Of a stretch of 64,000 nucleotides of DNA, positions 25,366-33,759 are shown in pieces. Position 1 is the stretch's first letter, and each line of letters starts with the position of its first letter. Position numbers and translations under genes: made by a program. A model generated the notes under the pieces. The model was not told the DNA's origin. It searched no databases and saw only the letters and a list, made by a program, of their open reading frames with translations. Source of the stretch: Streptomyces sp. NRRL F-525 (GTDB taxonomy: Bacteria; Actinomycetota; Actinomycetes; Streptomycetales; Streptomycetaceae); contig NZ_JNXE01000021.1 of assembly GCF_000716605.1 (NCBI RefSeq), positions 1-64,000 on the forward strand, in the 5' to 3' direction.

Positions 25366-27177
25366 TCAGTCGGCGGGGGTGGCGCCGGGCTTGCGGCCGT
25401 CCAGTCCGTGCCAGCGACCGCGCAGGGCGAACGCGGCCGACTTGGGTTTGCGTTCGCGGGTGAACACACCCTTTTTGTTGCCGTCGACGCGATGGATGCC
25501 GTGGCTGGTCTGGAAGTCGGCGAAGTTCCACACGTGCTCGCCGACGAACTCGGGTATGCGGTCGAAGACCCGGTGGTACATGGCGAGGAAGTCGTTCTGG
25601 TACTCCTCGCTCCATGGAGCGTCCCAGACGGAGTGCAGGCCGGGCTGGGTGTCGGCGCCGTACTCGGACATCATGACCGGTTTGCCGAAGCGCTGGACCC
25701 ACCCGCGCAGGTCCTGCTCCAGGTACCCCTCGGCGGTCGCGAGGTCGCCCGTGAAGATGTACCAGCCGTAGTACCGGTTGATGCTCAGGACGTCGAAGAG
25801 GTCGCCGATCTGGTCGTTCTGCGGTGTCGCGAACATGACGGCGGCGTAGGTGAGGGGGCGGGTCGGATCGAGTTTGCGGGCCAGCTCGACCAACGGCTCG
25901 AAGTACTCGCGTGCGCCGTCCTCGTTGGACGCGGGCTCGTTGGCGAGGCACCACATCACCACGCTCGGGTGGTTCTTGTCCCGCTCGATCAACTCCCGCA
26001 GATGCTGGGCGTGTACGTCCTTCGTGGGCCCACCGAAGTTCTCCGGGGCGAAGGTGGGGGTGGGCGGAATGCCGGTGAGGCCGCCCTGGACTCCCAGGTT
26101 GAGGCCGACAGCGGCGGTCTCGTCGATGACGACGATGCCGTGACGGTCGGCGAAATCGAGCACCTCCTCGGCGTAGGGGTAGTGGGAGGTGCGGAAGGAG
26201 TTGGCGCCCGTCCAGTCCATGAGCTGGAAGTCGTGGACGAGGTAGGCGTCGTCGTGGCCCTTCCCTCGCACGGGAGTGTCCTCGTGCTTGCCGAAGCCGG
26301 TGAAGTAGAACGGCTCGCCGTTGATGAGGAACTCGGTGCCCCGCACCTCGACGGTACGGACGCCGAAGGACTGGGTGTAGCTGTCCACGGTCACGCCGTC
26401 GACTTCCGGCTCCACCACGAGGCCGTAGAGATAGGCCGCGCTCGGCTGCCAGAGGGTGACGTCCGCGATGTGCAGGACGCCCTCGGCGCCGTGTCCCTCG
26501 GCCACGGTCCGGCCGGCTTCGTCGACCGCGCGCACCCGCACGGCAGCCGTGTCGCCATGGGGGCCAGCGACTTGCACGCGGTAGCCGACGGTGCCGGTCG
26601 TGCCGTCCCGCCCGCTGACGACGGTGACATCGTCGACGAAGGTCTTCGGCGTGCTGTAGAGGCGGACCGGGCGTGCGATGCCCGCGTAGTTGTAGAAGTC
26701 GTGCAGATACGACTGACGTTCGCGGCCGTCGGGGCCGGTCGAGACGGTGCCGGGCGGGATGGTCACATTCGTCAGCCGGTTGTCGACGCCGACCGTCAGC
26801 CGGAACTCGTCGCCGGGTTCGACAACGCCGGTGAGGTCCGCCTCGAACGGTGTGTAGCCGCCGGTGTGCTCGGCCACGAGCCGCTCGTCCACGTAGACCT
26901 GCGCTGCGTGGGTCACGGAACCGAAGCGCAGGATCACGCGTTCGTCGGTCCAGCCGCGCGGCACACGTACGTCACGCTGGTACCAGACGACTCCGACGTG
27001 GTCACGGATCTCCGGGTCCACGAACAGGTCGTTGTAGCTGGCGGGCACCGGGACTTCGAGGGGTGGGACGAGCCGCGAGGCCCAGGGGGCGACGCCGGCC
27101 CGGGTGTCGAGAGCGAACCGCCACAGGCCGTCCAGGCCGACGACATCGCGGGTGGGGGTGGTACGGGGCGACAGCAT
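25366..27177 (-). CDS. uidA: Beta-glucuronidase, GH2
   Basis: The 603-residue protein matches the E. coli enzyme in length and in the spacing of its key residues. The sugar-binding domain (residues 1-180) includes VWYQRDVRVP and YNYAGIARPV, and the immunoglobulin-like domain spans about 180-275. The TIM barrel carries acid/base Glu414 in CLANEPAS and nucleophile Glu505 in MMSEYGAD. The NKKG motif at residues 567-570, which reads the glucuronate carboxylate and separates glucuronidases from galactosidases, is intact. There is no signal peptide, so it acts in the cytoplasm. The likely substrates are glucuronides of plant phenolics or saponins taken up by the neighbouring carriers. Confidence 0.95.
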   Translation of the reverse strand: MLSPRTTPTRDVVGLDGLWRFALDTRAGVAPWASRLVPPLEVPVPASYNDLFVDPEIRDHVGVVWYQRDVRVPRGWTDERVILRFGSVTHAAQVYVDERLVAEHTGGYTPFEADLTGVVEPGDEFRLTVGVDNRLTNVTIPPGTVSTGPDGRERQSYLHDFYNYAGIARPVRLYSTPKTFVDDVTVVSGRDGTTGTVGYRVQVAGPHGDTAAVRVRAVDEAGRTVAEGHGAEGVLHIADVTLWQPSAAYLYGLVVEPEVDGVTVDSYTQSFGVRTVEVRGTEFLINGEPFYFTGFGKHEDTPVRGKGHDDAYLVHDFQLMDWTGANSFRTSHYPYAEEVLDFADRHGIVVIDETAAVGLNLGVQGGLTGIPPTPTFAPENFGGPTKDVHAQHLRELIERDKNHPSVVMWCLANEPASNEDGAREYFEPLVELARKLDPTRPLTYAAVMFATPQNDQIGDLFDVLSINRYYGWYIFTGDLATAEGYLEQDLRGWVQRFGKPVMMSEYGADTQPGLHSVWDAPWSEEYQNDFLAMYHRVFDRIPEFVGEHVWNFADFQTSHGIHRVDGNKKGVFTRERKPKSAAFALRGRWHGLDGRKPGATPAD

Positions 27178-27228
27178 GAGGTTCCTACCGGGTGTTCGGG
27201 GTGGTCGGGGCGGTCGTGGCGGCGCGCA

Positions 27229-28050
27229 TCAGGCCGTTTCACCGGCGTCCGCGAGGAGCGTGCTGCCTGTCATGAAGGCCGAGAGGTCGCTGGCGCAGAA
27301 CAGCACCACCCGGGCGATGTCGTCGGGCACGCCGAGCCTGCCGAGCGGACCGGGCCGCATCACGGACAGGAGTGCTTCGGAGTCCAGCGACACCCCGGCC
27401 GCGGCTGCTGCCTCCAGGTTCCCTTCCGTGGGCACGAACGTCGGTGCGACGCCCAGTACACGAATGCCGAACGGGGCGAATTCCAGGGCGAGTTGCCGGG
27501 TGAGGCCGCGGGCCGCGTGCTTGGAGGCGACATACGCGGCGAGACCGGGCGCCGTGCCCCGGAACCCGGCCGTGGAGACGACGTTGACGATGACACCGCC
27601 GTGTCCGGCCGCGCTCATTCGGCGTGCGGCCTCCCGTGAGCCGAGGAAGACCCCGCGAGTGTTCACGGCGAACACCCTGTCGAAGGCCTCGCCGGACATC
27701 TCCAGCGCGGGCGCGTCGGGGAAGACCCCGGCGTTGTTCACCCAGATGTCGACCCCGCCGAGTTCCCGGACCGCGAGGTCGGCCGCGGCCACGATGCTGT
27801 CGGGGTCGGTGACGTCCAGATGGGCGGCGAGGACGCGGCCAGGACCTCGGGCGCCGAGGTCCGCGGCGACGGCGGTGGTGAGCTCGTCCCGGATGTCCGC
27901 GACGAGCACGTCCGCTCCCGCTTCGGCCAGCCGCTCGGCGACGGCCCGACCGAGGCCTCGGCCCGCACCGGTCACGACGGCACGCCGCCCGGAGAGCGAC
28001 ACGAGTTCGGCCAGGGACTTGGACGAGACGTCGGGTACAGATGTCTGCAC
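27229..28050 (-). CDS. SDR-family NAD(P)-dependent oxidoreductase
   Basis: The GTG start was chosen because GGAGG lies 7 nt upstream; it gives 273 residues. The Rossmann motif TGAGRGLG, the NNAG stretch (VNNAGVF), catalytic Ser (NVVSTAG) and YxxxK (YVASKHA) are all present, so this is a classical SDR. It lies between the beta-glucosidase gene (27 bp upstream) and uidA (51 bp downstream). It may oxidise a sugar lactol or hydroxyl of an aglycone, for example a glucose- or rhamnose-dehydrogenase step, but the substrate cannot be read from the sequence. Confidence 0.9.
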   Translation of the reverse strand: MQTSVPDVSSKSLAELVSLSGRRAVVTGAGRGLGRAVAERLAEAGADVLVADIRDELTTAVAADLGARGPGRVLAAHLDVTDPDSIVAAADLAVRELGGVDIWVNNAGVFPDAPALEMSGEAFDRVFAVNTRGVFLGSREAARRMSAAGHGGVIVNVVSTAGFRGTAPGLAAYVASKHAARGLTRQLALEFAPFGIRVLGVAPTFVPTEGNLEAAAAAGVSLDSEALLSVMRPGPLGRLGVPDDIARVVLFCASDLSAFMTGSTLLADAGETA

Positions 28051-28076
28051 AGTGAATCCTCCGCGCGAAGACGTGG

Positions 28077-29282
28077 TCAGATCCGGCCGCGCCGGGCGGT
28101 CTCGCCCAGCCATGCCAGAGAGGGCTTGGGACGGCGCTCGAACGTCTCGCGGTCGACCGCGACCAGGCCGAACGTCGGTGCCCAGTGGCCCCACTCGTAG
28201 TTGTCGAGCAGGCTCCAGTGCAGGTAGCCGCGTACGTCCACGCCGTCGGCGATCGTCTTGCCGAGGTGCTCAAGGGCTTCGCCCGTGTAGGCGATACGGC
28301 GGGTGTCGTCGCCGATGGCGATGCCGTTCTCGGTGACCAGGATCGGCAGACCGTCGGTGACCTCGGCGGTGTGCCGTACCGCGATGCTCAGGGCGTCGGG
28401 CCGGTAGGCGGTGCCCACGAGCGTGTTGTCCGGGTGCGGCGGGTGGGGCTCGATGCCGTCCAGGTCGACCCACTGGCTGGAGTACGACTGCACGCCCACG
28501 AAATCGTCGCCGCGCGACCCGGCCAGGTAGAGGTCCTCCCAGACGTATTCCAGATCCCGCTTGTTGTTCTCCGCTCCGGGACGGGCCACGAAGGCGCGGT
28601 TGGCGACCGTCCAGCCGACTTTGGCGTCGGTCCGCTCGTGCAGTACCTTCCGCGCGGCCTGGTGTGCCTCGACGAGCCGTTCGCCGATCACCACGTCGGG
28701 GGCGGGCAGCGGCGGGCGCGGGCCCTCGTTGTCGACAGTGGGGCTCTGCCACTCCTCGGCGACCTGCGGGTTCTGGAAGGCCCGGGCCATGCCGACCATG
28801 ATGGCCAGCATGTTCGGCTCGTTCATGGTGACGACCCACTCCACGCCTTCGAGGATCGGCGCGACCGTCTCGACATACGACCGGAACCGGTTCACCGCAC
28901 GCTCGCCCAGCCAGCCACCTTCCTGCGCGAACCAGAGCGGACTGGTGAAGTGGTGCAGGGTGACGACCGGTGTCAGGCCGAGTTCGAAGGCCGTTTCGAT
29001 CATGCGCCGGTAGTGGGCGAGTTCGGCGCGCGAGACCATGCCGGGGATCGGCTCGATCCGTGCCCACTCGATCCCGAAGCGGTAGGCGTTGAGCCCGGCG
29101 TCGGCCAGCAGACGCATGTCCTCGCGGTAGCGGTGGTAGCTGTCGCAGGCGTCGCCGCTGCGCTCCATGCCGGGGATGCGCCCCTCGTTCGCCCAGAAGT
29201 CGCTGTTGAGGTTGTTGCCTTCGATCTGGTGCGGTGCGGTGGAGGCTCCCCAGAGGAACCCGGGCGGGAATTCGGTCATCAT
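28077..29282 (-). CDS. Beta-glucosidase, GH1
   Basis: The 401-residue enzyme opens with the family signature FLWGASTAPHQIEGN. Acid/base Glu155 is in TMNEPN and nucleophile Glu318 is in VTENGIA; the SLLDNYEWGHW motif is near the C-terminus. It has no signal peptide and is shorter than usual GH1 enzymes (about 440-480), with reductions between the two catalytic motifs. It removes beta-linked glucose or a related sugar from imported glycosides. It is the first gene of the leftward operon and has a copy of the shared regulatory element about 190 bp upstream. Confidence 0.93.
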   Translation of the reverse strand: MMTEFPPGFLWGASTAPHQIEGNNLNSDFWANEGRIPGMERSGDACDSYHRYREDMRLLADAGLNAYRFGIEWARIEPIPGMVSRAELAHYRRMIETAFELGLTPVVTLHHFTSPLWFAQEGGWLGERAVNRFRSYVETVAPILEGVEWVVTMNEPNMLAIMVGMARAFQNPQVAEEWQSPTVDNEGPRPPLPAPDVVIGERLVEAHQAARKVLHERTDAKVGWTVANRAFVARPGAENNKRDLEYVWEDLYLAGSRGDDFVGVQSYSSQWVDLDGIEPHPPHPDNTLVGTAYRPDALSIAVRHTAEVTDGLPILVTENGIAIGDDTRRIAYTGEALEHLGKTIADGVDVRGYLHWSLLDNYEWGHWAPTFGLVAVDRETFERRPKPSLAWLGETARRGRI

Positions 29283-29467
29283 CGACTGCTTTCCTGAGTG
29301 TCCGTGATGTGTGCGCCTCGCGGCGCTTGCGTCAAGATCCGGCGGTTCGGGCGTGGTCGGCGACGGACTCGATGCGGACCTTCACGCACGCGGTGGGTGA
29401 CGAACGGGCCGAGCGCAGATCGCATGTGAGCGACGCGCGATGTCCAACCCCTACCGTGTGGTTAGTT

Positions 29468-29540
29468 TTCGTTGGGACGGTAGACCGGGATGACCAAAGG
29501 CGGGAAGCCTGCCGCTCGGCTTCGTGATCAGAACGTTATG
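29468..29540 (+). promoter_or_regulatory. Composite regulatory element, copy 2 (upstream of the GH1 operon)
   Basis: The copy reads GTTGGGACGGTAGA, a gap, CGGGAAG, 13 nt, then TTCGTGATCAGAACGTTATG. The spacing between all blocks is identical to copy 1, and the last block differs from it at 4 of 20 positions. It points away from the leftward GH1 gene, just as copy 1 points away from the ABC lipoprotein gene, and sits at a similar distance from the start codon. This links the operon to the two tetR genes. Confidence 0.7.
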
Positions 29541-30055
29541 TGGCGGTGTCTCGGCCGGTGGGGCAGCGGGTGCGCTGTCAGCAGGTCTGGCACCGGCAGC
29601 CCGCATGCGGAGGTTGCACCCCACGAGGGCCTACTGCGGCAATGCGGCGGGAAGGTTGCGTACTGCTTGGCGCTTGTGGCCGACAGGGGCGAGATCGGCC
29701 CGTGTTGCGGCAGCCCTTTGGTCGCCACGGGGCGCATCCGGAGTGCCGGTGGGGCGTGGCCTACCGCGCGGTGCCAAGCCCGAGGTGGCGTCGTCGGCAG
29801 CCGGATCGATGAATGGCGCCGGTCTGGTGGAGATGGATCGTTGGCTTCAGGGCGGGGTGGGGGGCAGGCCGCCCGTTCGATGGAGTTCGAGGGCGGCGGC
29901 AGCCCGCCGTGGCACGGCTTCGCGTGACCGTTCGGGCCGTGCTGGTCGCCGTCGGTTCCCGGTCGTCGAGGGCCGCCGTCGGCCTGGGCGGGGCGGACCG
30001 AAGCGGTGCGCATTCATCCGTGAGCGGCACCGCTCCGAAGGGGGCGGCGGCAGTT
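29541..30055. other. Gap between the GH1 promoter element and the second tetR gene
   Basis: No plausible gene is present on either strand. Long frames exist, but their translations are Arg/Ala/Pro-rich without domain motifs. Because copy 2 of the regulatory element points into this gap, a small lost gene (perhaps a third regulator) could once have stood here. I could not align any remnant. Confidence 0.4.
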
Positions 30056-30664
30056 TCAGTCGTTGGCGCTGCCGTGGTCGAAGAGCAGTCGTACGAAGTC
30101 GGTGACGGGCCCGACGATGTCGAGCTCCTGGTCCAGCACCCACTGCAACTGGAGCCCGTTGAGCACGGCATGGAAGAGGACTGCCGCGCTCTCCGGGCTG
30201 ACGTCTGCGCGCAGCCTGCTGCGAGCGGCCTCGTCGCGGAATCCGTCGGCGAACTGGGTGCGCCCGCGCTCGTAGCGCTCGAGGAAGTAGGCGTGGGCGG
30301 GATGATCCGGCCGAGAGGCCGCGGCGGCGAGCTCGATCCACAGGCGCATCAGTTCGGGCGCCTTCTGGTGGTGGTGGATGAGCTCGCCCAGGTAGGGGGC
30401 GAGCCGGCTCGGGCTGTCCACCGCCTCCAGGCCTTGCTGCCATTCCTCCGCGTCGCGGTCCGCGAGCACCTCGGCGAGCAGTTCGTCCTTGTTGCGGAAG
30501 TGGTGCAGGAGGCCGGCGTGGGTGATGCCCGCTCGTTCCGCGATGTCGCGCAGGGAGGCTTTGGCGTAGCCGTTCTCCGCGAAACTGTCACGTGCCGCTC
30601 GTACGATCTCCGCCTTGCGGGCTGGTGTCTTGGCGTACGGTCCACGCGCTTTGGCCTGGCCCAC
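30056..30664 (-). CDS. TetR family regulator, second of a paralogous pair
   Basis: The GTG-started protein has 202 residues and opens GQAKARGPYAKTPARKAEIV. Its HTH (SLRDIAERAGITHAGLLHHFR) is the same as in the paralogue at the other end of the island, and LMRLWIELAAAASRPDHPAH and LNGLQLQWVLDQELDIVGPV are shared in the C-terminal domain. Its upstream region carries an inverted copy of the shared regulatory element 124 bp before the start. It is likely a repressor of the same sites as TetR1, possibly with a different inducer, or the two form heterodimers. Confidence 0.92.
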   Translation of the reverse strand: MGQAKARGPYAKTPARKAEIVRAARDSFAENGYAKASLRDIAERAGITHAGLLHHFRNKDELLAEVLADRDAEEWQQGLEAVDSPSRLAPYLGELIHHHQKAPELMRLWIELAAAASRPDHPAHAYFLERYERGRTQFADGFRDEAARSRLRADVSPESAAVLFHAVLNGLQLQWVLDQELDIVGPVTDFVRLLFDHGSAND

Positions 30665-30788
30665 GGTGTGCTCACTCTCCTCGGCGAAGCCGGTCCGGGA
30701 CGGTTCAACGCAGCAGCTAAGCCCTCAAAACTTACCACCGGTTGGGATTTGTCTTGCCCTCTTCACCTCGGGCGATGGACGTTCGGCG

Positions 30789-30861
30789 GATAACGCTCTG
30801 GTTACGAAGGCTGACCGCACTCTTCCCGTGCCTGTCGTGCGGAACCTAACGTCCAATCAGA
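30789..30861 (-). promoter_or_regulatory. Composite regulatory element, copy 3 (upstream of tetR2)
   Basis: Read on the minus strand, this copy is GATTGGACGTTAGG, a gap, CGGGAAGAGTG, 9 nt, then the same 20-mer TTCGTAACCAGAGCGTTATC as copy 1. It is oriented towards tetR2 and lies at nearly the same distance from its start as copy 1 does from tetR1. The match therefore covers a promoter-sized block and not just an operator. Confidence 0.75.
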
Positions 30862-31120
30862 AATTAACCGGATGGTAAGAGTTGGTGCCGTCGCTCCTCC
30901 GGGGTCGCCGGAGGCGGGCGTGCTCATGGGTGGTGGTGCGCGGAGCGGCGGCGTTCGGCGGTCGGCCTTACGGGCGCCGGCGTCCGGATGGGTCCACTAA
31001 TCGAGCAGGGGAGCCGACGATGGCTCAACCGTCTCCGGGTTGTTCCGGTGCGGGGTCATGCCGCCGTGCCGTGCGGAGGGCGGCAACCCCACTGTCGGCA
31101 GGCGGAGTTGGCCGTCCGTT

Positions 31121-31714
31121 TCAGTCGTCGGTGGGGGAGCCCTCGTAATGCTGGAGGAACTGCTCCACGAACGCGAGGGCCTCCGCGTGCCGGGTCGTCA
31201 TGCCCATCGTGTCCTCCATCATGATGATCCGGCCCAGCGCGTTCATCAGCATGAGCAGCACGGCCGGCGACACCTCGGGCGGCAGTTGTGCGCCGGTCTC
31301 CGCGAGGCGGCGGGTGAGTGCCTCCAACTGCGCCTCGCGGTAGCTCTCGGCGCGGGCGGCGAGTTCGGCGCGGATCGTCTTGCGGTGATTGGCCAGTGCG
31401 GTGAACTCCGTGGTCAGCGCGTTTCCCGGGTGGCTGGTGAGCTGCCACAGAGCGTGAAGCGGCTGCGGGCCGTCCAACCTGCGGGCCACCCGTTCCAACT
31501 CCTCGTCGCCGCGTCGCCGCAGCACGGCAAGGAACAGGTCGTCGAGCGTACGGAAGTAGTACAGCACCAGCGCCGGGGCGACTTCGGCCTCGCGAGCCAC
31601 CCGGCGGACGCCGACGGAGGCGTATCCCTCCTTGAGCATCAGCCGCTCGGTGACGTCGAGAAGGACCTGGCGCGTCTTGGAGTTCTCGGTGCCCATACGG
31701 CGAGGCGCAGTCAT
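31121..31714 (-). CDS. TetR family transcriptional regulator
   Basis: The 197-residue protein starts MTAPRRMGTENSKTRQ. The HTH (about residues 15-60) reads SVGVRRVAREAEVAPALVLYYFR. The C-terminal domain is all-helical, with a run of Met near the end (VLLMLMNALGRIIMMEDTMGM). It is divergent from the chimeric molybdenum-hydroxylase frame and the dehydrogenase/P450 operon. The shared intergenic region has two copies of a dyad repeat, the probable operator. It likely represses the rightward operon until a substrate-derived ligand appears. Confidence 0.88.
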   Translation of the reverse strand: MTAPRRMGTENSKTRQVLLDVTERLMLKEGYASVGVRRVAREAEVAPALVLYYFRTLDDLFLAVLRRRGDEELERVARRLDGPQPLHALWQLTSHPGNALTTEFTALANHRKTIRAELAARAESYREAQLEALTRRLAETGAQLPPEVSPAVLLMLMNALGRIIMMEDTMGMTTRHAEALAFVEQFLQHYEGSPTDD

Positions 31715-31761
31715 GCGCCTCATTGTCGTCGACGTCGTCCTTGACGGTGCCGGGGCGCGGT

Positions 31762-31803
31762 GTTAAACAGTTGTTCAGCACTCGTGTTAAACACTCGTTC
31801 AAC
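31762..31803. promoter_or_regulatory. Two direct copies of a dyad operator between tetR and the catabolic operon
   Basis: GTTAAACAGTTGTTCAGC and GTTAAACACTCGTTCAAC occur 24 bp apart. Each is an imperfect palindrome of the form GTTnAAC-N4-GTTnAAC, the usual size of a TetR operator. They lie between the two divergent starts (48 bp before the leftward start and 23 bp before the rightward ATG), so one protein could control both directions. Confidence 0.75.
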
Positions 31804-31825
31804 GCGTGAACGGAGGGCCGGGCCG

Positions 31826-32836
31826 ATGGCGCGGACCACAGGCGAGGCGACACCGGACCACCGCTGCACGGGCACCCGCGCCCTGCGCGTCGAGGACGTC
31901 GTACGGCCCGGCATTCTGCACGTCTGCTTCGTGCGCAGCCCCGTGGCACGGGCCCGCATCACCGCGATCAACGTGTCGGCGGCACTCCAACTGGACCGTG
32001 TGCACGCTGTGTTCGGCGCACGGGACATCAACCCCGGCGTGCGGGAGCAGCGGTACACCCGGAACGGGCGCGACGACCCCGACACACTGCGCCCGCCGTC
32101 GGCCGAGGACGCGGCGGAACGGGTCGTCGTCGAGTACGACGAACTGCCTCCGGTCACCGACTACGCCAACGCCCTGGAGTTCGCCCACTCCGTCCACGCG
32201 TCCCGTCCCGGCGACCTGGTCGGTGAACGCACCGGACGCCTGATGGAGGACCTCGCGCCGGTCTTCGAAGCCGCGCCGCAGGTGGTCGGCGTGACCGTCC
32301 GTCAACAGGCGTACTGCCCGGTGCGGATGGGGACCTGGGGCATCGTCGCCGAATGGTCCGCACCCGCGGGGGAGATGGTGATCTGGGCGGCGACGCAGTC
32401 CCCGCACGAGGTCCGTTCCTTCCGCGCCCGGCTGCTCGGCGTCGACGAGCACCGGATACGCCTGGTGATGCGCGACACCGGTGGCGGGTTCGGGCAGAAG
32501 GTGCTGTCGCAGCGCGAGGACATGCGCGTGATACTCGCCGCCGCCGAGCTGTCCGCCGCGCTGGAGTGCAAGCCGGCCCCATTCGGGCGCGGCACCCTCG
32601 CCGAGGTCGCGGGCGCCCTCATCGGACGGTTCGCCGAGAACCTCGCTGCCGAACTCCCCGTACCCACCCCGGCTCCCGCTGCCGTACCCACCCCAACCCC
32701 CGTTGTCGCCGAACCCGCCGACCTCATCGACGCCGTCGGCGTGGGCGCCCTCGAACGCATCGCACCGGCGCCCACCGCGCTCGCCGTGCTGCTCCTCACG
32801 CTCCTCGTGCAGAGCCTCCTACACACCGACCGGTGA
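31826..32836 (+). pseudogene. Chimeric remnant: molybdenum hydroxylase large-subunit start joined to CoxG tail
   Basis: The open frame of 336 residues joins two unrelated ends. Residues about 1-255 follow the aldehyde oxidase/xanthine dehydrogenase large subunit: RALRVEDVVRPGILHVCFVRSP is the a/b hammerhead start, followed by VEYDELPPVTDY, GIVAEWSAPAGEMVIWAATQSPHEVR and DTGGGFGQK. The molybdenum-cofactor domains that should follow are missing. From about residue 258 the sequence (GRGTLAEVAGALIGRFAENL..., a P/T/V-rich linker and an alpha-helical anchor LLLTLLVQSLLH) resembles the C-terminus of CoxG/SRPBCC proteins. The join is in frame, so a protein could be made, but it cannot bind the cofactor. 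An internal deletion in a cox-like operon is the simplest origin. Confidence 0.7.
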
Positions 32837-32896
32837 CCAGGCCTCCCCGCCGCCGTCACCGCGACCAACTCAACGTCCCAGGAAAAGAGGTCACTC

Positions 32897-33733
32897 ATGC
32901 CCGGACGAGTGGAAGGCAAGGTCGCCTTCATCACCGGTGCCGCCCGCGGCCAGGGCCGCAGCCATGCCGTACGGCTGGCGGAAGAGGGCGCCGACATCAT
33001 CGCCGTCGACGTGTGCAAGCAGCTCGACGGCGTCACCTTCCCGATGTCGACCCCCGAAGATCTGGACGAGACGGTCAACCAGGTCCAGAAGCTGGGCCGC
33101 CGTATCCACGCCGTGCAGGCGGACGTCCGTGACCACGACGCCCTCAAGGCCGCCGTGGACGACGGCGTCGCCGAGTTCGGCCGCTTGGACATCGTGGCCG
33201 CCAACGCGGGTCTGGGCAGCGACGGTGCCACGCTCGACGTGATGGAGGAGAAGACCTGGCGCGACATGATCGACGTCAACCTGACGGGCGTCTGGCTGTC
33301 CGCCAAGGTCGCGATCCCGCACATCATCGCGGGCGGACGAGGCGGCTCCATCATCCTGACCAGCTCCGTCGGCGGCCTGAAGGGCTACGCCAACATCGGC
33401 CACTACATCGCCGCCAAACACGGCGTGGTGGGCCTGATGCGCACGCTGGCGGGCGAGTTGGGATCCCACAACATTCGCGTCAACACGCTGCACCCCACCC
33501 AGGTCAACACCCCGATGGTGATGCACGAGGGCACCTACCGCATGTTCCGCCCCGACCTGGAGAACCCCACCGCCGACGACTTCGCCGCGGTGTCGCAGAG
33601 CATGCACATGCTGCCCACGCCCTGGGTCGAGTCGCTGGACATCAGCAACGCCGTGCTCTTCCTCGCCTCCGACGAGTCCCGTTTCGTCACCGGCGTGACG
33701 CTGCCGATCGACGCCGGAGCCCTGCTCAAGTGA
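32897..33733 (+). CDS. Mycofactocin-coupled SDR family oxidoreductase
   Basis: The 278-residue dehydrogenase opens GRVEGKVAFITGAARGQGRS, the characteristic motif of mycofactocin-associated SDRs, followed by HAVRLAEEGADIIAVD. The family's extra segment between the first beta strands is present (KQLDGVTFPMSTPEDLDETV). Catalytic Ser (LTSSVGG), Tyr and Lys (YIAAKHG) are conserved. Such enzymes keep a tightly bound NAD and pass electrons to mycofactocin while oxidising alcohols. The mycofactocin synthesis genes must lie elsewhere. It is the first intact gene of the P450 operon. Confidence 0.9.
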   Translation: MPGRVEGKVAFITGAARGQGRSHAVRLAEEGADIIAVDVCKQLDGVTFPMSTPEDLDETVNQVQKLGRRIHAVQADVRDHDALKAAVDDGVAEFGRLDIVAANAGLGSDGATLDVMEEKTWRDMIDVNLTGVWLSAKVAIPHIIAGGRGGSIILTSSVGGLKGYANIGHYIAAKHGVVGLMRTLAGELGSHNIRVNTLHPTQVNTPMVMHEGTYRMFRPDLENPTADDFAAVSQSMHMLPTPWVESLDISNAVLFLASDESRFVTGVTLPIDAGALLK

Positions 33734-33759
33734 GCCGCACACCACAGGGAGGTGCGTCC

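Noticed and set aside
25366..27177. GH2 enzyme as beta-galactosidase
   Set aside because: The 603-residue length, spacing of catalytic Glu residues and the NKKG carboxylate-reading motif all fit beta-glucuronidase.
29524..30105. Rightward frame of 193 codons in front of tetR2
   Set aside because: It is Arg/Ala-rich, overlaps the end of tetR2, has no ribosome site and shows no family motif; the faint GLAPAARM similarity to transposases was too short.
30882..31148. Small rightward frame beyond copy 3 of the shared element
   Set aside because: No motif and low-complexity composition; it overlaps the end of the next tetR gene.
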